Below are positions 23,743 through 33,874 of a stretch of 38,132 nt of DNA, one piece after another. Source of the stretch: Chitinophaga pinensis. Lineage in GTDB: Bacteria > Bacteroidota > Bacteroidia > Flavobacteriales_D > Crocinitomicaceae. The notes beneath the pieces were generated by a model that saw nothing but the letters and a program-made list of their open reading frames with translations, ran no database searches and had not been told where the DNA came from. Every line of letters starts with the position of its first letter. Within the stretch, counting starts at the first letter, position 1. Location: the NCBI GenBank assembly GCA_943327315.2, contig CALPWQ020000011.1, positions 1 to 38,132 of the forward strand. Reading direction: 5' to 3'. Both the position numbers and the translations under genes were made by a program.

Positions 23743-24489
23743 TTATTTCTTTGCCGCTGCTGTTGTATCTGCTGCAGCAGGAGCAGCCATGGCCAATCCG
23801 CTTGCATCAAACTTTCCATAATTTGGATCCTGGAAACGATTTACATAATGTACCAAGGTCCAAATTTCCTTTTTATTCAACTGAGATCTGTGTGATCCCA
23901 TTGCTCCTTTTCCGTAGTAGATTGAGTAGAACATTTGTCCGTCAGAAACGGCTGCACGATCCTGGTAATTCGGAACACCCGCATAAGCCCCACTCAATAC
24001 CATAGGACCATTTCCGTCTCCTTTTTCACCGTGGCAGTGCTGACACATAGCAGTGTACAATTCTTTACCTGTTTTGAAAATCTCTTCAGAATTAGCAGCA
24101 GTAACTTTAAACGGATTCACATCCCCTGCTGCCAAGGTATATTCGTCTGTCGTTGTTAAATCTGCTCCATACATACCATGCGTTTCGCGGAAAGCAATGT
24201 TCGCTTTGCGGAAATAGGGCAACATCAATGAAACCGTTGCTGAATCTGTTCCGAAGTAAGGAATTGCTCCCGCAGGTGGAGTCATCGCTGACAAGGTCAT
24301 TTTCATGTTCATGTACTCTTTTCCGCGCACCTCACCATAATCCACATAAGGTTCTATCGCTGGTGAACGGTACATATCTGGCATGTATTCCAATCCGGAG
24401 CTGTCTGGGTTTGATGTACAAGAGCCAAGAATAAATCCTGTCGCTGCAATCATGGTCAAACCTGCTAATGCCTTGAAGTTCATTTTCAT
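23743..24489 (-). CDS. actE: Alternative Complex III monoheme cytochrome c subunit ActE
   Basis: A 248-residue lipoprotein cytochrome. The signal MKMNFKALAGLTMIAATGFILGSC ends in a lipobox (ILGSC, Cys at 24). YMPDMYRSPAIEPYVDYGEV is typical of ActE. The class I cytochrome c domain has CQHCHGEKGDGNGP near residue 150 and Met axial ligand candidates around GAMGSHRSQLNKKEIWTLVHYV. The C-terminal tail is Ala-rich (AAPAAADTTAAAKK). It carries electrons from the ActA hemes toward the oxidase. Located between actD and actF. Confidence 0.93.
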   Translation of the reverse strand: MKMNFKALAGLTMIAATGFILGSCTSNPDSSGLEYMPDMYRSPAIEPYVDYGEVRGKEYMNMKMTLSAMTPPAGAIPYFGTDSATVSLMLPYFRKANIAFRETHGMYGADLTTTDEYTLAAGDVNPFKVTAANSEEIFKTGKELYTAMCQHCHGEKGDGNGPMVLSGAYAGVPNYQDRAAVSDGQMFYSIYYGKGAMGSHRSQLNKKEIWTLVHYVNRFQDPNYGKFDASGLAMAAPAAADTTAAAKK

Positions 24490-24540
24490 CTGTCTAATAT
24501 ATTTTTTGTGTCAGACGCAGTATCTTACAATACCTGGCAA

Positions 24541-25077
24541 TTATTTAATTTCTTTTTGATCCAATTCGATCATTCCTGTTTCGCGAATCATTCCTTCCAA
24601 CTGCTCCGCAGAGAAGCTTGAATTTTCTGATAAGCGAATTTCCATCACAAATTTATCATCCGTTGTGCGTGGGTCAGGATTTTGCGCTGGCATACCAGGC
24701 AATGTTTTGTTTCTCAACAAATATGTAATTGCCATTCCGTGAGCAGCACACAATACAGTGAACTCAAACGTAATTGGAATAAACGCCAACATGTTGTCCA
24801 AATACGTGAAGTTTGGTTTTCCACCAATATTCATCGGCCAGTCTTCCACCATAAAGAAACGCATTCCATAGGTTGCCAACATGGTACCCGTAATTCCATA
24901 GATGAAGGCCAAAATTCCCAAACGGGTATTTTTAATACCGATGATTGGATCAATCCCGTGAATCGGAAACGGTGAAAATACTTCCGAGATTTTTACTCCT
25001 TTTGCAACCAACTTCTTTGCGCCATCTTTTAGCACATCGTCGTCGTCATACATTGCATATATTACTTTCTCTGCCAT
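24541..25077 (-). CDS. actD: Alternative Complex III subunit ActD (DUF3341)
   Basis: A 178-residue DUF3341 protein with two transmembrane helices (RLGILAFIYGITGTMLATYG and MLAFIPITFEFTVLCAAHGM). It starts MAEKVIYAMYDDDDVLKDGA, as ActD homologues do. An open frame reaches back to 25143, but that part is the tail of actC in another frame, so the ATG at 25075-25077 is chosen. ActD anchors the peripheral side of the complex without cofactors. The gap to actC is 10 bp. Confidence 0.92.
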   Translation of the reverse strand: MAEKVIYAMYDDDDVLKDGAKKLVAKGVKISEVFSPFPIHGIDPIIGIKNTRLGILAFIYGITGTMLATYGMRFFMVEDWPMNIGGKPNFTYLDNMLAFIPITFEFTVLCAAHGMAITYLLRNKTLPGMPAQNPDPRTTDDKFVMEIRLSENSSFSAEQLEGMIRETGMIELDQKEIK

Positions 25078-25087
25078 GATCCTAACA

Positions 25088-26488
25088 TTAATGGTTTGAG
25101 TGATTGTCGTGTGAATGATCCGGTGCATTCTTATAAGATTCACCTGAAGATTTCAAGATTGTTTTGATTTCGTTCAATGCAAGTACAGGGAAGTAACGGG
25201 CAAACAACAAGAAGAAGGTGAAGAACAATCCGATTGTTCCAATATAGATGGCAATATCGATGTGACTTGGGTAGTGCATACTCCAAGCCGACGGAAGGTA
25301 GTCGCGGTGCAAGGATGTCACGATAATAACGTAACGTTCGAACCACATACCGATATTCACGACAATGGAGATGATGAATGTAAACAACAAGCTTCTTCTC
25401 AAAGGACGGAACCACATCAACTGCGGGCTAATTACGTTACATGTCATCATTGACCAATATGCCCACCAGTAAGGACCAGAGAAACGGTTGATGAATGCAT
25501 ATGATTCATATTCCACTCCTGAGTACCATGAAACGAACAACTCTGTCAAGTAAGCAACCCCTACGATTGAACCCGTCACCATGATCACGATGTTCATGTA
25601 TTCCACGTGTTTCGTATGGATATATGCTTCAAGTCCCATTGCCTTACGCATCACCAAAAGTAGTGTTTGTACCATCGCGAATCCAGAGAACACAGCACCT
25701 GCCACAAAGTAAGGAGGGAAGATTGTTGTATGCCAACCAGGAATTACTGAGGTGGCAAAGTCAAAGGATACGATCGAGTGAACCGAGAACACTAGTGGTG
25801 TAGCGAGACCCGCCAAGACCAAAGAAACCAATTCGAAACGGTTCCAATGTTTTGCGCGGCCAGACCATCCAAAAGCCAAGATCGAGTACATTTTCTTAGA
25901 CAAGGGCTTCTTCGCACGATCGCGAATAGTTGCGAAGTCAGGAATCAAACCAATGTACCAGAAAACCAATGATACAGAAAGGTATGTCGAAATCGCGAAA
26001 ACGTCCCAAAGTAGTGGTGAGTTGAAGTTTACCCACAACGAACCGAATTGGTTTGGCAAAGGCAAAGTCCAGTAACCAACCCATAGTCGACCCATGTGAA
26101 TCAATGGAAACAATCCCGCCATGAATACCGCGAAGATTGTCATCGCTTCTGCTGAACGGTTAATCGCCATTCTCCATTTCTGGCGGAACAACAAGAGCAC
26201 CGCTGAAATCAAGGTTCCGGCGTGACCGATACCTACCCACCATACGAAGTTTGTGATATCCCAAGCCCATCCAATGGTTTTGTTCAATCCCCAAACACCG
26301 ATGCCGGTACCTAGAAGATACAAGATACTACCTACTCCGTACAAGCCAATGATCAATGCAATCCCGAAAAGGATATACCACATACGTGGCGCCTTATCCT
26401 CAATAGGCTTACATACATCCTCCGTAACATCGTGGTAGGTCTTGTGACCTAAGATGAGGGGCTCTCTAATTGCTGCTTCCTTATGCAT
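25088..26488 (-). CDS. actC: Alternative Complex III subunit ActC (NrfD/PsrC family)
   Basis: A 466-residue polytopic membrane protein of the NrfD/PsrC family, the main quinol-binding subunit. It begins MHKEAAIREPLILGHKTYHD, then about ten helices, including WDITNFVWWVGIGHAGTLIS (conserved in the family), FPLIHMGRLW, SIVSFDFATSVIPGWHTTIF, and YWWAYWSMMTCNVISPQLMW. The His and Asp residues in these segments line the quinol site in known structures. A His-rich C-terminal tail (DHSHDNHSNH) is present. Located between actB and actD. Confidence 0.95.
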   Translation of the reverse strand: MHKEAAIREPLILGHKTYHDVTEDVCKPIEDKAPRMWYILFGIALIIGLYGVGSILYLLGTGIGVWGLNKTIGWAWDITNFVWWVGIGHAGTLISAVLLLFRQKWRMAINRSAEAMTIFAVFMAGLFPLIHMGRLWVGYWTLPLPNQFGSLWVNFNSPLLWDVFAISTYLSVSLVFWYIGLIPDFATIRDRAKKPLSKKMYSILAFGWSGRAKHWNRFELVSLVLAGLATPLVFSVHSIVSFDFATSVIPGWHTTIFPPYFVAGAVFSGFAMVQTLLLVMRKAMGLEAYIHTKHVEYMNIVIMVTGSIVGVAYLTELFVSWYSGVEYESYAFINRFSGPYWWAYWSMMTCNVISPQLMWFRPLRRSLLFTFIISIVVNIGMWFERYVIIVTSLHRDYLPSAWSMHYPSHIDIAIYIGTIGLFFTFFLLFARYFPVLALNEIKTILKSSGESYKNAPDHSHDNHSNH

Positions 26489-26507
26489 TACAACAGATTT
26501 TTATCAA

Positions 26508-29500
26508 TTAATGATGTTTCTTTTTATTCCCGTGACCTTTCGCTGCATCGTGTCCTTCCGCAACTTGCAAAGCATCCAACACATCGTTTTTCTCATTGCG
26601 CACTTTCACTTTGTACCAGATATTCGGACGAACACCTACTTCTTCTAGTGCTTGGTATGAACGCTTGTCATCAGCACTTGAGCGTACCATAGATTTCAAA
26701 TCATTCCAGTCCCCAACAGTGATTGCGTTTGTAGGACAAGCATCCACACATGCAGAAGCGAAATCACCATCCATCACTGGACGAGACTCTTTTTTCGCCA
26801 CAAGCTTACCTGCTTGTATACGCTGAACACAGAATGAACATTTCTCCATGACACCACGTGTACGAACAGTAACATCTGGATTCAATACCATTCTACCTAG
26901 GTCATCCTGTGCAGGATTCACTTCAGTAAACTTCTTGTATGATGGGTAGTTGAACCAGTTGAAGCGACGCACTTTGTACGGACAGTTGTTCGCACAGTAA
27001 CGTGTACCGATACAACGGTTGTAAGCCATTTGATTCAATCCTTCATTGCTATGTGTTGTTGCTGCCACCGGACAAACAGTCTCACAAGGAGCGTGGTTAC
27101 AGTGGTGACACAACATTGGCATGTGAACTACCTTTGGATTCAATGCAGCAATTTCTGCCTCATCAAAGCTAAAGGTCTCTGCATCTTTACGCGTTCCAAC
27201 AGCTGCTTCTTCTTCTGATGCAAAATAACGGTCGATACGCAACCAGTGCATTTCACGACCTCTTCTTACCTCATCTTTACCTACAACGGGTACGTTATTT
27301 TCAGATTGACAAGCGATTAAGCAAGAACCACAACCAATACAAGATGAAAGGTCGATTGTCATTCCCCAACGGTGTCCAATTTTTTCTACAGGATGTGCAT
27401 CCCATAGGTCAAATTCACTAATCGGACGTTCAACATGGTTGCCATCCTTATCCAGCTTTTTAAGCATGTGCGCAGGATTGTACGCTTCCTTGTCCTTGTT
27501 TGTAAATGTATCTAATGTTGTTTCACGAACAATGGAGAAACGACCCATCACCGTGTGGTGAATTTGTGTCGCTGCAATGCTGTATGTTCCTTCTGCTTTC
27601 TTGATCGAACCAGAAACTTCATACGCCATGGTTCCATTTTCATTTTGAACGAAACGGAAAACGTTGGCGCCGATTGGAATCAATTTCCCATCCTCAGATG
27701 CTGCGTAACCTCCGTATTCTTTTGTTTGAAACGCCGCTTTACCGATTTGTTCACCGTTTTCACCACGACCATATCCAAGTGCGATACCTACAGTACCCGG
27801 CGCTTGACCAGGAAGAGGATAAACTGGCAATGTCACAGATGCACCTTCAACAGTAACTGTCGCTAGGTTCAATCCGTGCTCTTGATCGTATGTTGTTACG
27901 TAACCACCTTTCTCCATTTCAGATGGATTCATGGTGATGTAGTTGTCCCAAGTTACTTTCGTCATTGGATCTGGCAACTCTTGCAACCAAGGGTTGTTTG
28001 CTTGCGCACCAATTCCGATTCCTGTTTTTTGATACAAGGAGATCTCCAATCCAGATGCAGTTGGAACAGCTCCAATCTTCGCATCCGCAAATACCAATGG
28101 TACAGCATCAGTCGCTTGTGGTGCAGTTACACAGCTATTGTGCACTGCCATATTCCAGAAGTTAGTCAAATCTGCCACACCTTCAGCTGTCGTCAAAAGT
28201 GGTGAAGTCTGCCAATTCGAACGAATAAACTCGTGTGCTGTTTTTGAATCTTTTCCACCACGCGAAGCTTTACCCGCCCAAACCAACATTGTTTCCAAAG
28301 CCGAAGCTGTGTTGAACAATGGTCGGATCGTTGGTTGCGCTACAGCGAAGTGAGAAGTTGTAGGGTTATAATCAGCCCAAGATTCCAATGCGTGATGATC
28401 TGGAGCACTGTATTTACAATGAACTGCTGTTTCATCTGCATGTGAAGAAAAAGAAATCGAGAGTTTCACTTTCTTCAAGGCTTCACCAAATGCTTTTCCA
28501 TTTGACAAGGTATAAACAGGATTAACGCCCAAGAAAAGAACGGCATCTGAAGCTCTACCTCCAATGACATCTTTCACAAAAGCGTTCATCTTCGCGTCTT
28601 CAGACTTAAACAAGTTCACCTTTTCATTCAGGTCAATTGTTGTTCCGTATGCGCCAAGAACATTGTTCAATTTATTGGCAAGAAGTTGTACGGATTTATT
28701 GTTCGATCCCGCAACAACGATTGATTCACCTTTCGATGCTTTCAACGCTTTCACTGCAGCATCCGCAATTTTCGCTGCATCTGCAGAAAGTGTTGTTGAC
28801 ACTCCCGTTGACACATTGAATGCCTTTAAGATGTAAGCCAATACATTTGCTTGTTCAGACGGCTTAATCATTCCACGGTAATCCGCATTCGATCCAGTCA
28901 CTGACATGTTAGATTCAAATTGGAAGTGTTTAGACATCCAATCTCCATCAGGATTTCTTCGCATACCATATTGCGTAGCAAACGCCGTTGGCATCAACCA
29001 TGTAGACAAGAAATCAGCACCAACACTAACGATTGTTTTCGCTTTCGCGAAATCATACGAAGGAATAATTTCAGCGCCAAAGTTGTCTTTGTTCGCCAAG
29101 CGCATTCCAGCATAGGAAACTGCGTCGTATTGGATATGGTTTACTTTTCCATTTTCAGGAGTTGCTCCAATCGCTATTGCCAATTGATCAACCGCCGCTT
29201 TAAAAGAAGGGCTGATGATCGTATTTGTAACGATGGTCACTTTGTTTGCCGACTTCAATCCAGCCATTACAGCCGAATCCAACTGTTTCCATGACGTTTC
29301 AGAACCACTGTACATTGGTCCTTGAAGGCGGGCACTGTCATACAAACCAAGAACTGACGCGATAATTTGCGCGTTTGTTCCTCCGTTTGTCATTCCAAAG
29401 TCTTTGTTTCCTTTGATATAGATCGGACGACCTTCACGCGTTTTAACAAGGATGCTTGCGTATGATTGACCATCATAATATGTAGACGCATACCATGTCG

Positions 29501-29771
29501 GCATACCTGGCGTTACATCTTCAGGTTTGTTTACGTAAGGAATTACCTTAGTTACTGGTGCTTCACACGCTGCAACAGTTGCTGCCGCTACACTAAAGCC
29601 CAGAAATTTAAGGAAGTCGCGACGTGCTGTAGAAGTCTCTTTCAGATTCTCATCCGACAAAAAATCTTCCACTGACATTTGTGAAGGAAACTCTTGTTCT
29701 TTCGACTTGAGGAACTCGGGGGTCTCTTTCAACTCTTCAAGACCTTTCCAATATTTTCTTGTCATTCCCAT
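26508..29771 (-). CDS. actB: Alternative Complex III subunit ActB (molybdopterin-oxidoreductase-like plus Fe-S domains)
   Basis: A 1087-residue fusion. The N-terminal leader (residues 1-70) contains a TAT-variant segment [22 protein letters not shown]. Residues about 70-760 are a molybdopterin oxidoreductase-like domain, which in ActB carries no molybdenum cofactor. Residues about 760-1040 are an iron-sulfur B domain with four cysteine sets: [47 protein letters not shown] and CSFCVQRIQ...[10 protein letters not shown]. The fourth residue of the third set (T in CIGTRYC) replaces Cys, consistent with one 3Fe-4S centre. The tail is His/Lys-rich (GHGNKKKHH). Start MGM at 29771 or the Met two codons later. 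Gap to actA is 28 bp. Confidence 0.95.
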   Translation of the reverse strand: MGMTRKYWKGLEELKETPEFLKSKEQEFPSQMSVEDFLSDENLKETSTARRDFLKFLGFSVAAATVAACEAPVTKVIPYVNKPEDVTPGMPTWYASTYYDGQSYASILVKTREGRPIYIKGNKDFGMTNGGTNAQIIASVLGLYDSARLQGPMYSGSETSWKQLDSAVMAGLKSANKVTIVTNTIISPSFKAAVDQLAIAIGATPENGKVNHIQYDAVSYAGMRLANKDNFGAEIIPSYDFAKAKTIVSVGADFLSTWLMPTAFATQYGMRRNPDGDWMSKHFQFESNMSVTGSNADYRGMIKPSEQANVLAYILKAFNVSTGVSTTLSADAAKIADAAVKALKASKGESIVVAGSNNKSVQLLANKLNNVLGAYGTTIDLNEKVNLFKSEDAKMNAFVKDVIGGRASDAVLFLGVNPVYTLSNGKAFGEALKKVKLSISFSSHADETAVHCKYSAPDHHALESWADYNPTTSHFAVAQPTIRPLFNTASALETMLVWAGKASRGGKDSKTAHEFIRSNWQTSPLLTTAEGVADLTNFWNMAVHNSCVTAPQATDAVPLVFADAKIGAVPTASGLEISLYQKTGIGIGAQANNPWLQELPDPMTKVTWDNYITMNPSEMEKGGYVTTYDQEHGLNLATVTVEGASVTLPVYPLPGQAPGTVGIALGYGRGENGEQIGKAAFQTKEYGGYAASEDGKLIPIGANVFRFVQNENGTMAYEVSGSIKKAEGTYSIAATQIHHTVMGRFSIVRETTLDTFTNKDKEAYNPAHMLKKLDKDGNHVERPISEFDLWDAHPVEKIGHRWGMTIDLSSCIGCGSCLIACQSENNVPVVGKDEVRRGREMHWLRIDRYFASEEEAAVGTRKDAETFSFDEAEIAALNPKVVHMPMLCHHCNHAPCETVCPVAATTHSNEGLNQMAYNRCIGTRYCANNCPYKVRRFNWFNYPSYKKFTEVNPAQDDLGRMVLNPDVTVRTRGVMEKCSFCVQRIQAGKLVAKKESRPVMDGDFASACVDACPTNAITVGDWNDLKSMVRSSADDKRSYQALEEVGVRPNIWYKVKVRNEKNDVLDALQVAEGHDAAKGHGNKKKHH

Positions 29772-29799
29772 ATGATTTTCGACTACTTCGATTCGTTAA

Positions 29800-31146
29800 T
29801 TAATAGTGGCATTTAGCACATTCCCAACCACCAAGTTCACTTACGGATACAATTCCATCCTCCAAATACTGGCCATAAAGTGCTTTCGCCTTTTTGTTTT
29901 GCAGCAATCTTCTGTGGATTTCATCATAGTATCCATCTTTCTTCGTATCCAGGGCACCTAAAGAAATCTCTTTCTTGGAGTGACACTCGATACACCATCC
30001 CATGGTCATGGTAGGTTTTGTCAATGGAATGTTTCCTTCGATTTTGTTGAGCTCAGAAACAGGTTGAACTTTTACCGTTTCAACTTGCTTCGTCATGTCA
30101 CCGTGACACTGCTTACAATCTACACCTCCAACAACGACGTGCTGAGAGTGATTGAAGTAAACGTGATCAGGAAGAACGTGTACCTTGTTCCAAATGATAG
30201 GCTTCACTTTGCCAATATATTTTCCGGCACCGCTTGGATCCCATCCTGCCGCATCATACACCTTCGCGATTTGTTCTTGCTGAGCTGGCGTACGGCCGTT
30301 CACCTGTTTGTGACAGTTCATACACACATTGACTGAAGGAATCCCTGCAGACTTGGATTTCGTCACTGAGCTGTGGCAATACTTACAATCAATTCCATTC
30401 ACACCTGTATGGATGGCATGCGGGAAAGCAATGGGCTGTGACGGCTGATAATCTTCGATCACACCAATTTGATACAAACTCAAGAAAAGAGAAACAATGA
30501 TGCTGATCACAATGACCAAAGAACCAAGTCCAACATACAAACGGTATTTCCAAGCCCACGTCTTGAACTCTTCACCGTAAGTCATACCTTCTTTCACATC
30601 TTCACCATTGGCATCCGAAGAAGCAATGTTCAATTGACGGCGAACACCACCAACAGCAAGAATAATGGTGAAGAAAATCACGCCTAGAATGATCCAAATC
30701 CATCCAAAACCTTCCTCTTCCGCTGCTGCACCATCTGCTGGAGTCATCCCATCGGCTGGTGCCGCGCCATCTGCAGCTGCTGCCCCTGGCTCTGGTTGTG
30801 CGTCCACCCAATCCATAATTGCGTTGATGTCCTCCTTCTTCAATTCTGGGAAGGCGCTCATCGCTGTTGGGGACCATGTAGATACTGATTGCGCATACGA
30901 ATCGCTCGCCGCTGCTGCTTGCCAGTTGTTCACCCACTGATAGATAGAACCTTCTTTCGCTCCCCCATCTGCCCATTTCTGACGCACCTTGAAAAGCTTC
31001 GGTCCAGTACCATTTTTATGAGGTTGGTGACAACTCGAGCACTTTGCTTTAAAAAGTGCTTCACCCTGTGCATGTGATGTAAAACTTCCGGCCAGAAATA
31101 CTAGCGCAAGAGTACCATAACACCAATTTTTTAAATTTCTAAACAT
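29800..31146 (-). CDS. actA: Alternative Complex III multiheme cytochrome ActA (six CxxCH)
   Basis: A 448-residue protein with six heme-binding CxxCH motifs: CSSCH, CKYCH, CMNCH, CKQCH, CIECH and CAKCH. The first belongs to an N-terminal class I cytochrome c domain (residues about 25-120, probable Met ligand in TAMSAFPEL), followed by an Ala/Asp-rich linker and two membrane helices (GWIWIILGVIFFTIILAVGG and LGSLVIVISIIVSLFLSLYQ). The other five form the usual ActA pentaheme domain, ending in CAKCHY. The frame reaches back to 31200, but ATG 31144-31146 (MFRNLKNW) gives a proper signal peptide ending SHAQ. First gene of the operon. Confidence 0.93.
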   Translation of the reverse strand: MFRNLKNWCYGTLALVFLAGSFTSHAQGEALFKAKCSSCHQPHKNGTGPKLFKVRQKWADGGAKEGSIYQWVNNWQAAAASDSYAQSVSTWSPTAMSAFPELKKEDINAIMDWVDAQPEPGAAAADGAAPADGMTPADGAAAEEEGFGWIWIILGVIFFTIILAVGGVRRQLNIASSDANGEDVKEGMTYGEEFKTWAWKYRLYVGLGSLVIVISIIVSLFLSLYQIGVIEDYQPSQPIAFPHAIHTGVNGIDCKYCHSSVTKSKSAGIPSVNVCMNCHKQVNGRTPAQQEQIAKVYDAAGWDPSGAGKYIGKVKPIIWNKVHVLPDHVYFNHSQHVVVGGVDCKQCHGDMTKQVETVKVQPVSELNKIEGNIPLTKPTMTMGWCIECHSKKEISLGALDTKKDGYYDEIHRRLLQNKKAKALYGQYLEDGIVSVSELGGWECAKCHY

Positions 31147-31213
31147 CTGACTAATAGATATTTTAGTGTAAAAACGTTCGTCTAAGGTCAAATTAGACAC
31201 TATTTGACGGTTG

Positions 31214-31221
31214 CAAATTTA
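31214..31221 (-). promoter_or_regulatory. -7 box TAAATTTG of the act-cox operon
   Basis: Perfect TAnnTTTG on the minus strand with a TTG 16 nt further upstream (31238-31240 as CAA). It implies a leader of about 60 nt before the actA ATG. Confidence 0.5.
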
Positions 31222-31380
31222 GAAGAATCAATACATTCAATGACAGTTTTATGACAATTTTCGAGTTCGACCGTTTAATTTAAAATGATTCTAAATAAGG
31301 CGTCATTTAAGTTCGCACAACATTCACCTAAAAACGCCGTATCATTCGCTTAATTTTCTTCGTACTTTGGAACAAATTGT

Positions 31381-31388
31381 TACTTTTG
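31381..31388 (+). promoter_or_regulatory. -7 box TACTTTTG of the SPOR-rnpA-ctpA group
   Basis: Perfect TAnnTTTG, 9 nt before the ATG at 31398, so the mRNA leader would be only a few nucleotides. Divergent from the act operon promoter, about 160 bp away. Confidence 0.45.
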
Positions 31389-31397
31389 AAAAGTATT

Positions 31398-31805
31398 ATG
31401 AAACAGTATTTTCTCATTTTCACCGCATTTTTTGTTTGCTCTTTGCAAGCTTTGGCTCAAGAGGGTGAAGTAACCATCATCAAAGATGCGCGCATCGATG
31501 CCATGGTGAGAAAACAGGGCGCTCCTATTCCTCCGGCCAATGCGCCCCAGATGGTCGGGTACCGTGTTCAACTTTTCTTTGATTCCGACAAGCAATTGGT
31601 TGATGAAGCGCGCAGCAAGTTTATAGCTCAATTTCCAAAAGTGGATACGTACATTGTTTTTACAGGACCAAACTTCGTGTTGAAGGTAGGCGATTTTCGC
31701 TCGCTCTTGGAGGCCGAGCGGGTTCGAGAAACATTGCTTCGCGAATTCCCAACAAGCTTTGTCATCAAAGAGCTCATTAACCTGCCGCGTATTGATCAGG
31801 AGTAA
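31398..31805 (+). CDS. Secreted SPOR domain protein
   Basis: A 135-residue periplasmic protein with signal peptide MKQYFLIFTAFFVCSLQALA. The mature part has a SPOR-type peptidoglycan-binding domain: GYRVQLFFDSDKQLVDEARS, YIVFTGPNFVLKVGDFRSLL and EAERVRETLLREFPTSFVIK, matching the (Y/F)xVQ...GDF...A pattern of the family. The frame could start at a TTG at 31377, but the ATG at 31398 starts the signal peptide and sits just behind the -7 box. It is followed by rnpA after 10 bp, presumably in one operon. Confidence 0.88.
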   Translation: MKQYFLIFTAFFVCSLQALAQEGEVTIIKDARIDAMVRKQGAPIPPANAPQMVGYRVQLFFDSDKQLVDEARSKFIAQFPKVDTYIVFTGPNFVLKVGDFRSLLEAERVRETLLREFPTSFVIKELINLPRIDQE

Positions 31806-31815
31806 TGCCGAACAC

Positions 31816-32205
31816 ATGGATCAATCATTTGGTAAGGAATATAAACTGTGCAGTAAAAAACTGATTGATTCCCTCTTTGCTGAAGGAAAATCTGTTAAGG
31901 CATTTCCCTTTACGCTCTTCTTCCTCCTTCATGAAAATTCAGAAAATGTCCCTTTTCAACTGGTTATTTCTGCACCGAAAAGAATAAATCGTCACGCACA
32001 TGACAGAAACCGCATCAAGCGCATTGTTCGTGAAGCCATTCGAAAGAATAAATTTATCTTAGAGGACTTTTTAATAGAAACAAACCAACAGATTGCTCTC
32101 TTTCTGGTGTATACAAGCAAGGAAGAATTGACTACAGACCAATTGGATAAAAAATCAAAGAAGCTATTCACCCAACTCATTGAAAAATTACAAAATGATC
32201 ATTAA
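31816..32205 (+). CDS. rnpA: Ribonuclease P protein component
   Basis: A 129-residue RNase P protein, partner of the catalytic RNA in 5' tRNA processing. Starts MDQSFGKEYKLCSKKLIDSL, with the family motif RNRIKRIVREAIRKN at residues about 72-86 and FQLVISAPKRINRHAHDRNR before it. A longer frame from 31759 is in the coding part of the SPOR gene and is rejected; ATG at 31816 fits family length. Unlike in most bacteria it is not beside rpmH; this order (rnpA next to an S41 protease) is seen in Bacteroidota. Overlaps the next gene by 11 bp. Confidence 0.94.
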   Translation: MDQSFGKEYKLCSKKLIDSLFAEGKSVKAFPFTLFFLLHENSENVPFQLVISAPKRINRHAHDRNRIKRIVREAIRKNKFILEDFLIETNQQIALFLVYTSKEELTTDQLDKKSKKLFTQLIEKLQNDH

Positions 32206-33841
32206 TTCTCTCTTCCGTCAACTGTTTGCCCTTGCTGTGGCTTGCATTCTTTCCGTTCAAGTTTTTGCTCAATCCAATGGCTTCGAAGTCATTAAGAATA
32301 TGGAGCTGATGGATCAAATCTATCAGCAACTGGAAATGTATTATGTGGATGAGCCACAAGTTGGAAAATTGGGCAAAACGGCGATTGATGCGATGTTGAA
32401 GGAACTGGATCCCTACACCGTATATTACCATGAGTCAAACATCGAGGACTATCGACTCATGACCACAGGCCAATACGGTGGAATTGGGGCACTCATTCGC
32501 AAGATTGGAGACTACACCTTTATCGCTGAACCTTACGAAGGAAATCCTGCTCAAAAATATGGGCTACAAGCGGGGGATAAGATTATTTCTGTGGATGGAA
32601 AGGACATGTTTAAAAAGGAATCGGATGATGTATCCAGTGCATTAAAAGGGCCAAAAGGAACAACCATTGTCATTGAAGTGGAACGCGAAAATGAAGGGAA
32701 AAAGAAAATTTCCGTGACACGTGATGAAATTAAACTGCCCGATGTTCCTTACTCAGGCATGGTCAATGGCACAGTTGGCTATATTAAACTGAACAGTTTC
32801 ACACAAACGGCGGCATCTGATGTACGTGCTGCGTTTCTTGATTTAAAATCACAAGGAATGAAAGAGGTCATCCTTGATCTTCGTGGCAACGGCGGTGGCT
32901 TGCTCATTGAAGCAGTTAAAATCGTAAACATGTTCGTGAAAAAAGGCGAAACCATTGTCACAACGAAGGGTCGTGTGGCCGAAGAAAATCGCGTGTACAC
33001 AACACTTGAGTCGCCCCTTGACACGGAAATCCCACTCACCATATTGATTGACGAGGGTTCGGCTTCTGCGAGTGAAATTGTTGCAGGAAGCATTCAAGAC
33101 CTCGATCGCGGCGTTGTGATTGGTGAAACATCTTACGGAAAGGGACTTGTTCAACGCACTTATGACTTAAAGTACGGGTCAAAAGTGAAGTTGACCATCG
33201 CCAAATACTACACACCTTCTGGTCGTTGTGTACAGCGCTTGGAATATTACGAAAAAGAAGATGGCGAGCGTCCAAAAGAAATTGCAGACTCCTTGCTTAA
33301 GGTGTTTAAAACAAAGAATGGCCGCGACGTCATCGACGGCAGAGGGATTGAGCCCGATGTGAAAGTAGAATTGGAGAACCTCAGCCGTTTGACCGCTACT
33401 ATTTATGCCAACAATTTGATTTTTAACTATGCCACACGCTATCACACTGCCCATGCAAGCATCGCGGAAGCAGGTAAATTCGTGTTGACAGATGCAGAAT
33501 ACGACGAATTTAAAAAATACGTGTTGTCCGAGGAGTTCACCTATTCCACCGCCTCCGAAGAAATGCTCAAGAAAATGAAGGAGACCGCAGAAAAGGAAGG
33601 ATTTTATGAAGATTCCAAAGCTGAATACGAAGCCTTGATGGCCCGGGTTGTTCCATCGAAGGAACGCGACTTAGAAAAATTCCGAAGCGAAATCAAATAC
33701 TTGCTGGAGAATGAGATTATATCCAGGTATTACTATCAAAAAGGCCGTGCGATGGACGCTTTTCGGAATGACTTATATGTCGAAAAGGCCTTAGAAATTT
33801 TAAAGACCCGCAGCACCTACAATACTATTCTGGGAATTTAA
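32195..33841 (+). CDS. ctpA: C-terminal processing protease (S41 family, CtpA/Prc)
   Basis: A 548-residue periplasmic serine protease. The signal peptide runs MIINSLFRQLFALAVACILS to VFAQ. A PDZ domain (residues about 85-180) has PAQKYGLQAGDKIISVDG. The S41 catalytic part has GYIKLNSFTQTAASDVRAAF, VILDLRGNGGGLLIEAVKI, DEGSASASEIVAGSIQD (nucleophile Ser) and GETSYGKGLVQRTYDL (catalytic Lys). The C-terminal third (residues 400-548) is charged and helical. Start is ATG 32195, overlapping rnpA by 11 bp, which suggests translational coupling; a TTG 15 bp earlier is rejected. Such proteases trim envelope proteins; the substrate here is unknown. Confidence 0.95.
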   Translation: MIINSLFRQLFALAVACILSVQVFAQSNGFEVIKNMELMDQIYQQLEMYYVDEPQVGKLGKTAIDAMLKELDPYTVYYHESNIEDYRLMTTGQYGGIGALIRKIGDYTFIAEPYEGNPAQKYGLQAGDKIISVDGKDMFKKESDDVSSALKGPKGTTIVIEVERENEGKKKISVTRDEIKLPDVPYSGMVNGTVGYIKLNSFTQTAASDVRAAFLDLKSQGMKEVILDLRGNGGGLLIEAVKIVNMFVKKGETIVTTKGRVAEENRVYTTLESPLDTEIPLTILIDEGSASASEIVAGSIQDLDRGVVIGETSYGKGLVQRTYDLKYGSKVKLTIAKYYTPSGRCVQRLEYYEKEDGERPKEIADSLLKVFKTKNGRDVIDGRGIEPDVKVELENLSRLTATIYANNLIFNYATRYHTAHASIAEAGKFVLTDAEYDEFKKYVLSEEFTYSTASEEMLKKMKETAEKEGFYEDSKAEYEALMARVVPSKERDLEKFRSEIKYLLENEIISRYYYQKGRAMDAFRNDLYVEKALEILKTRSTYNTILGI

Positions 33842-33874
33842 TCGTTTCTCCACCGGAACTAACTGTATTTAACG

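Noticed and set aside
31816-32205. A larger ribosomal/rnpA replication-origin cluster (rpmH-rnpA-oriC)
   Set aside because: No rpmH, yidC, dnaA or DnaA-box cluster is visible near rnpA.
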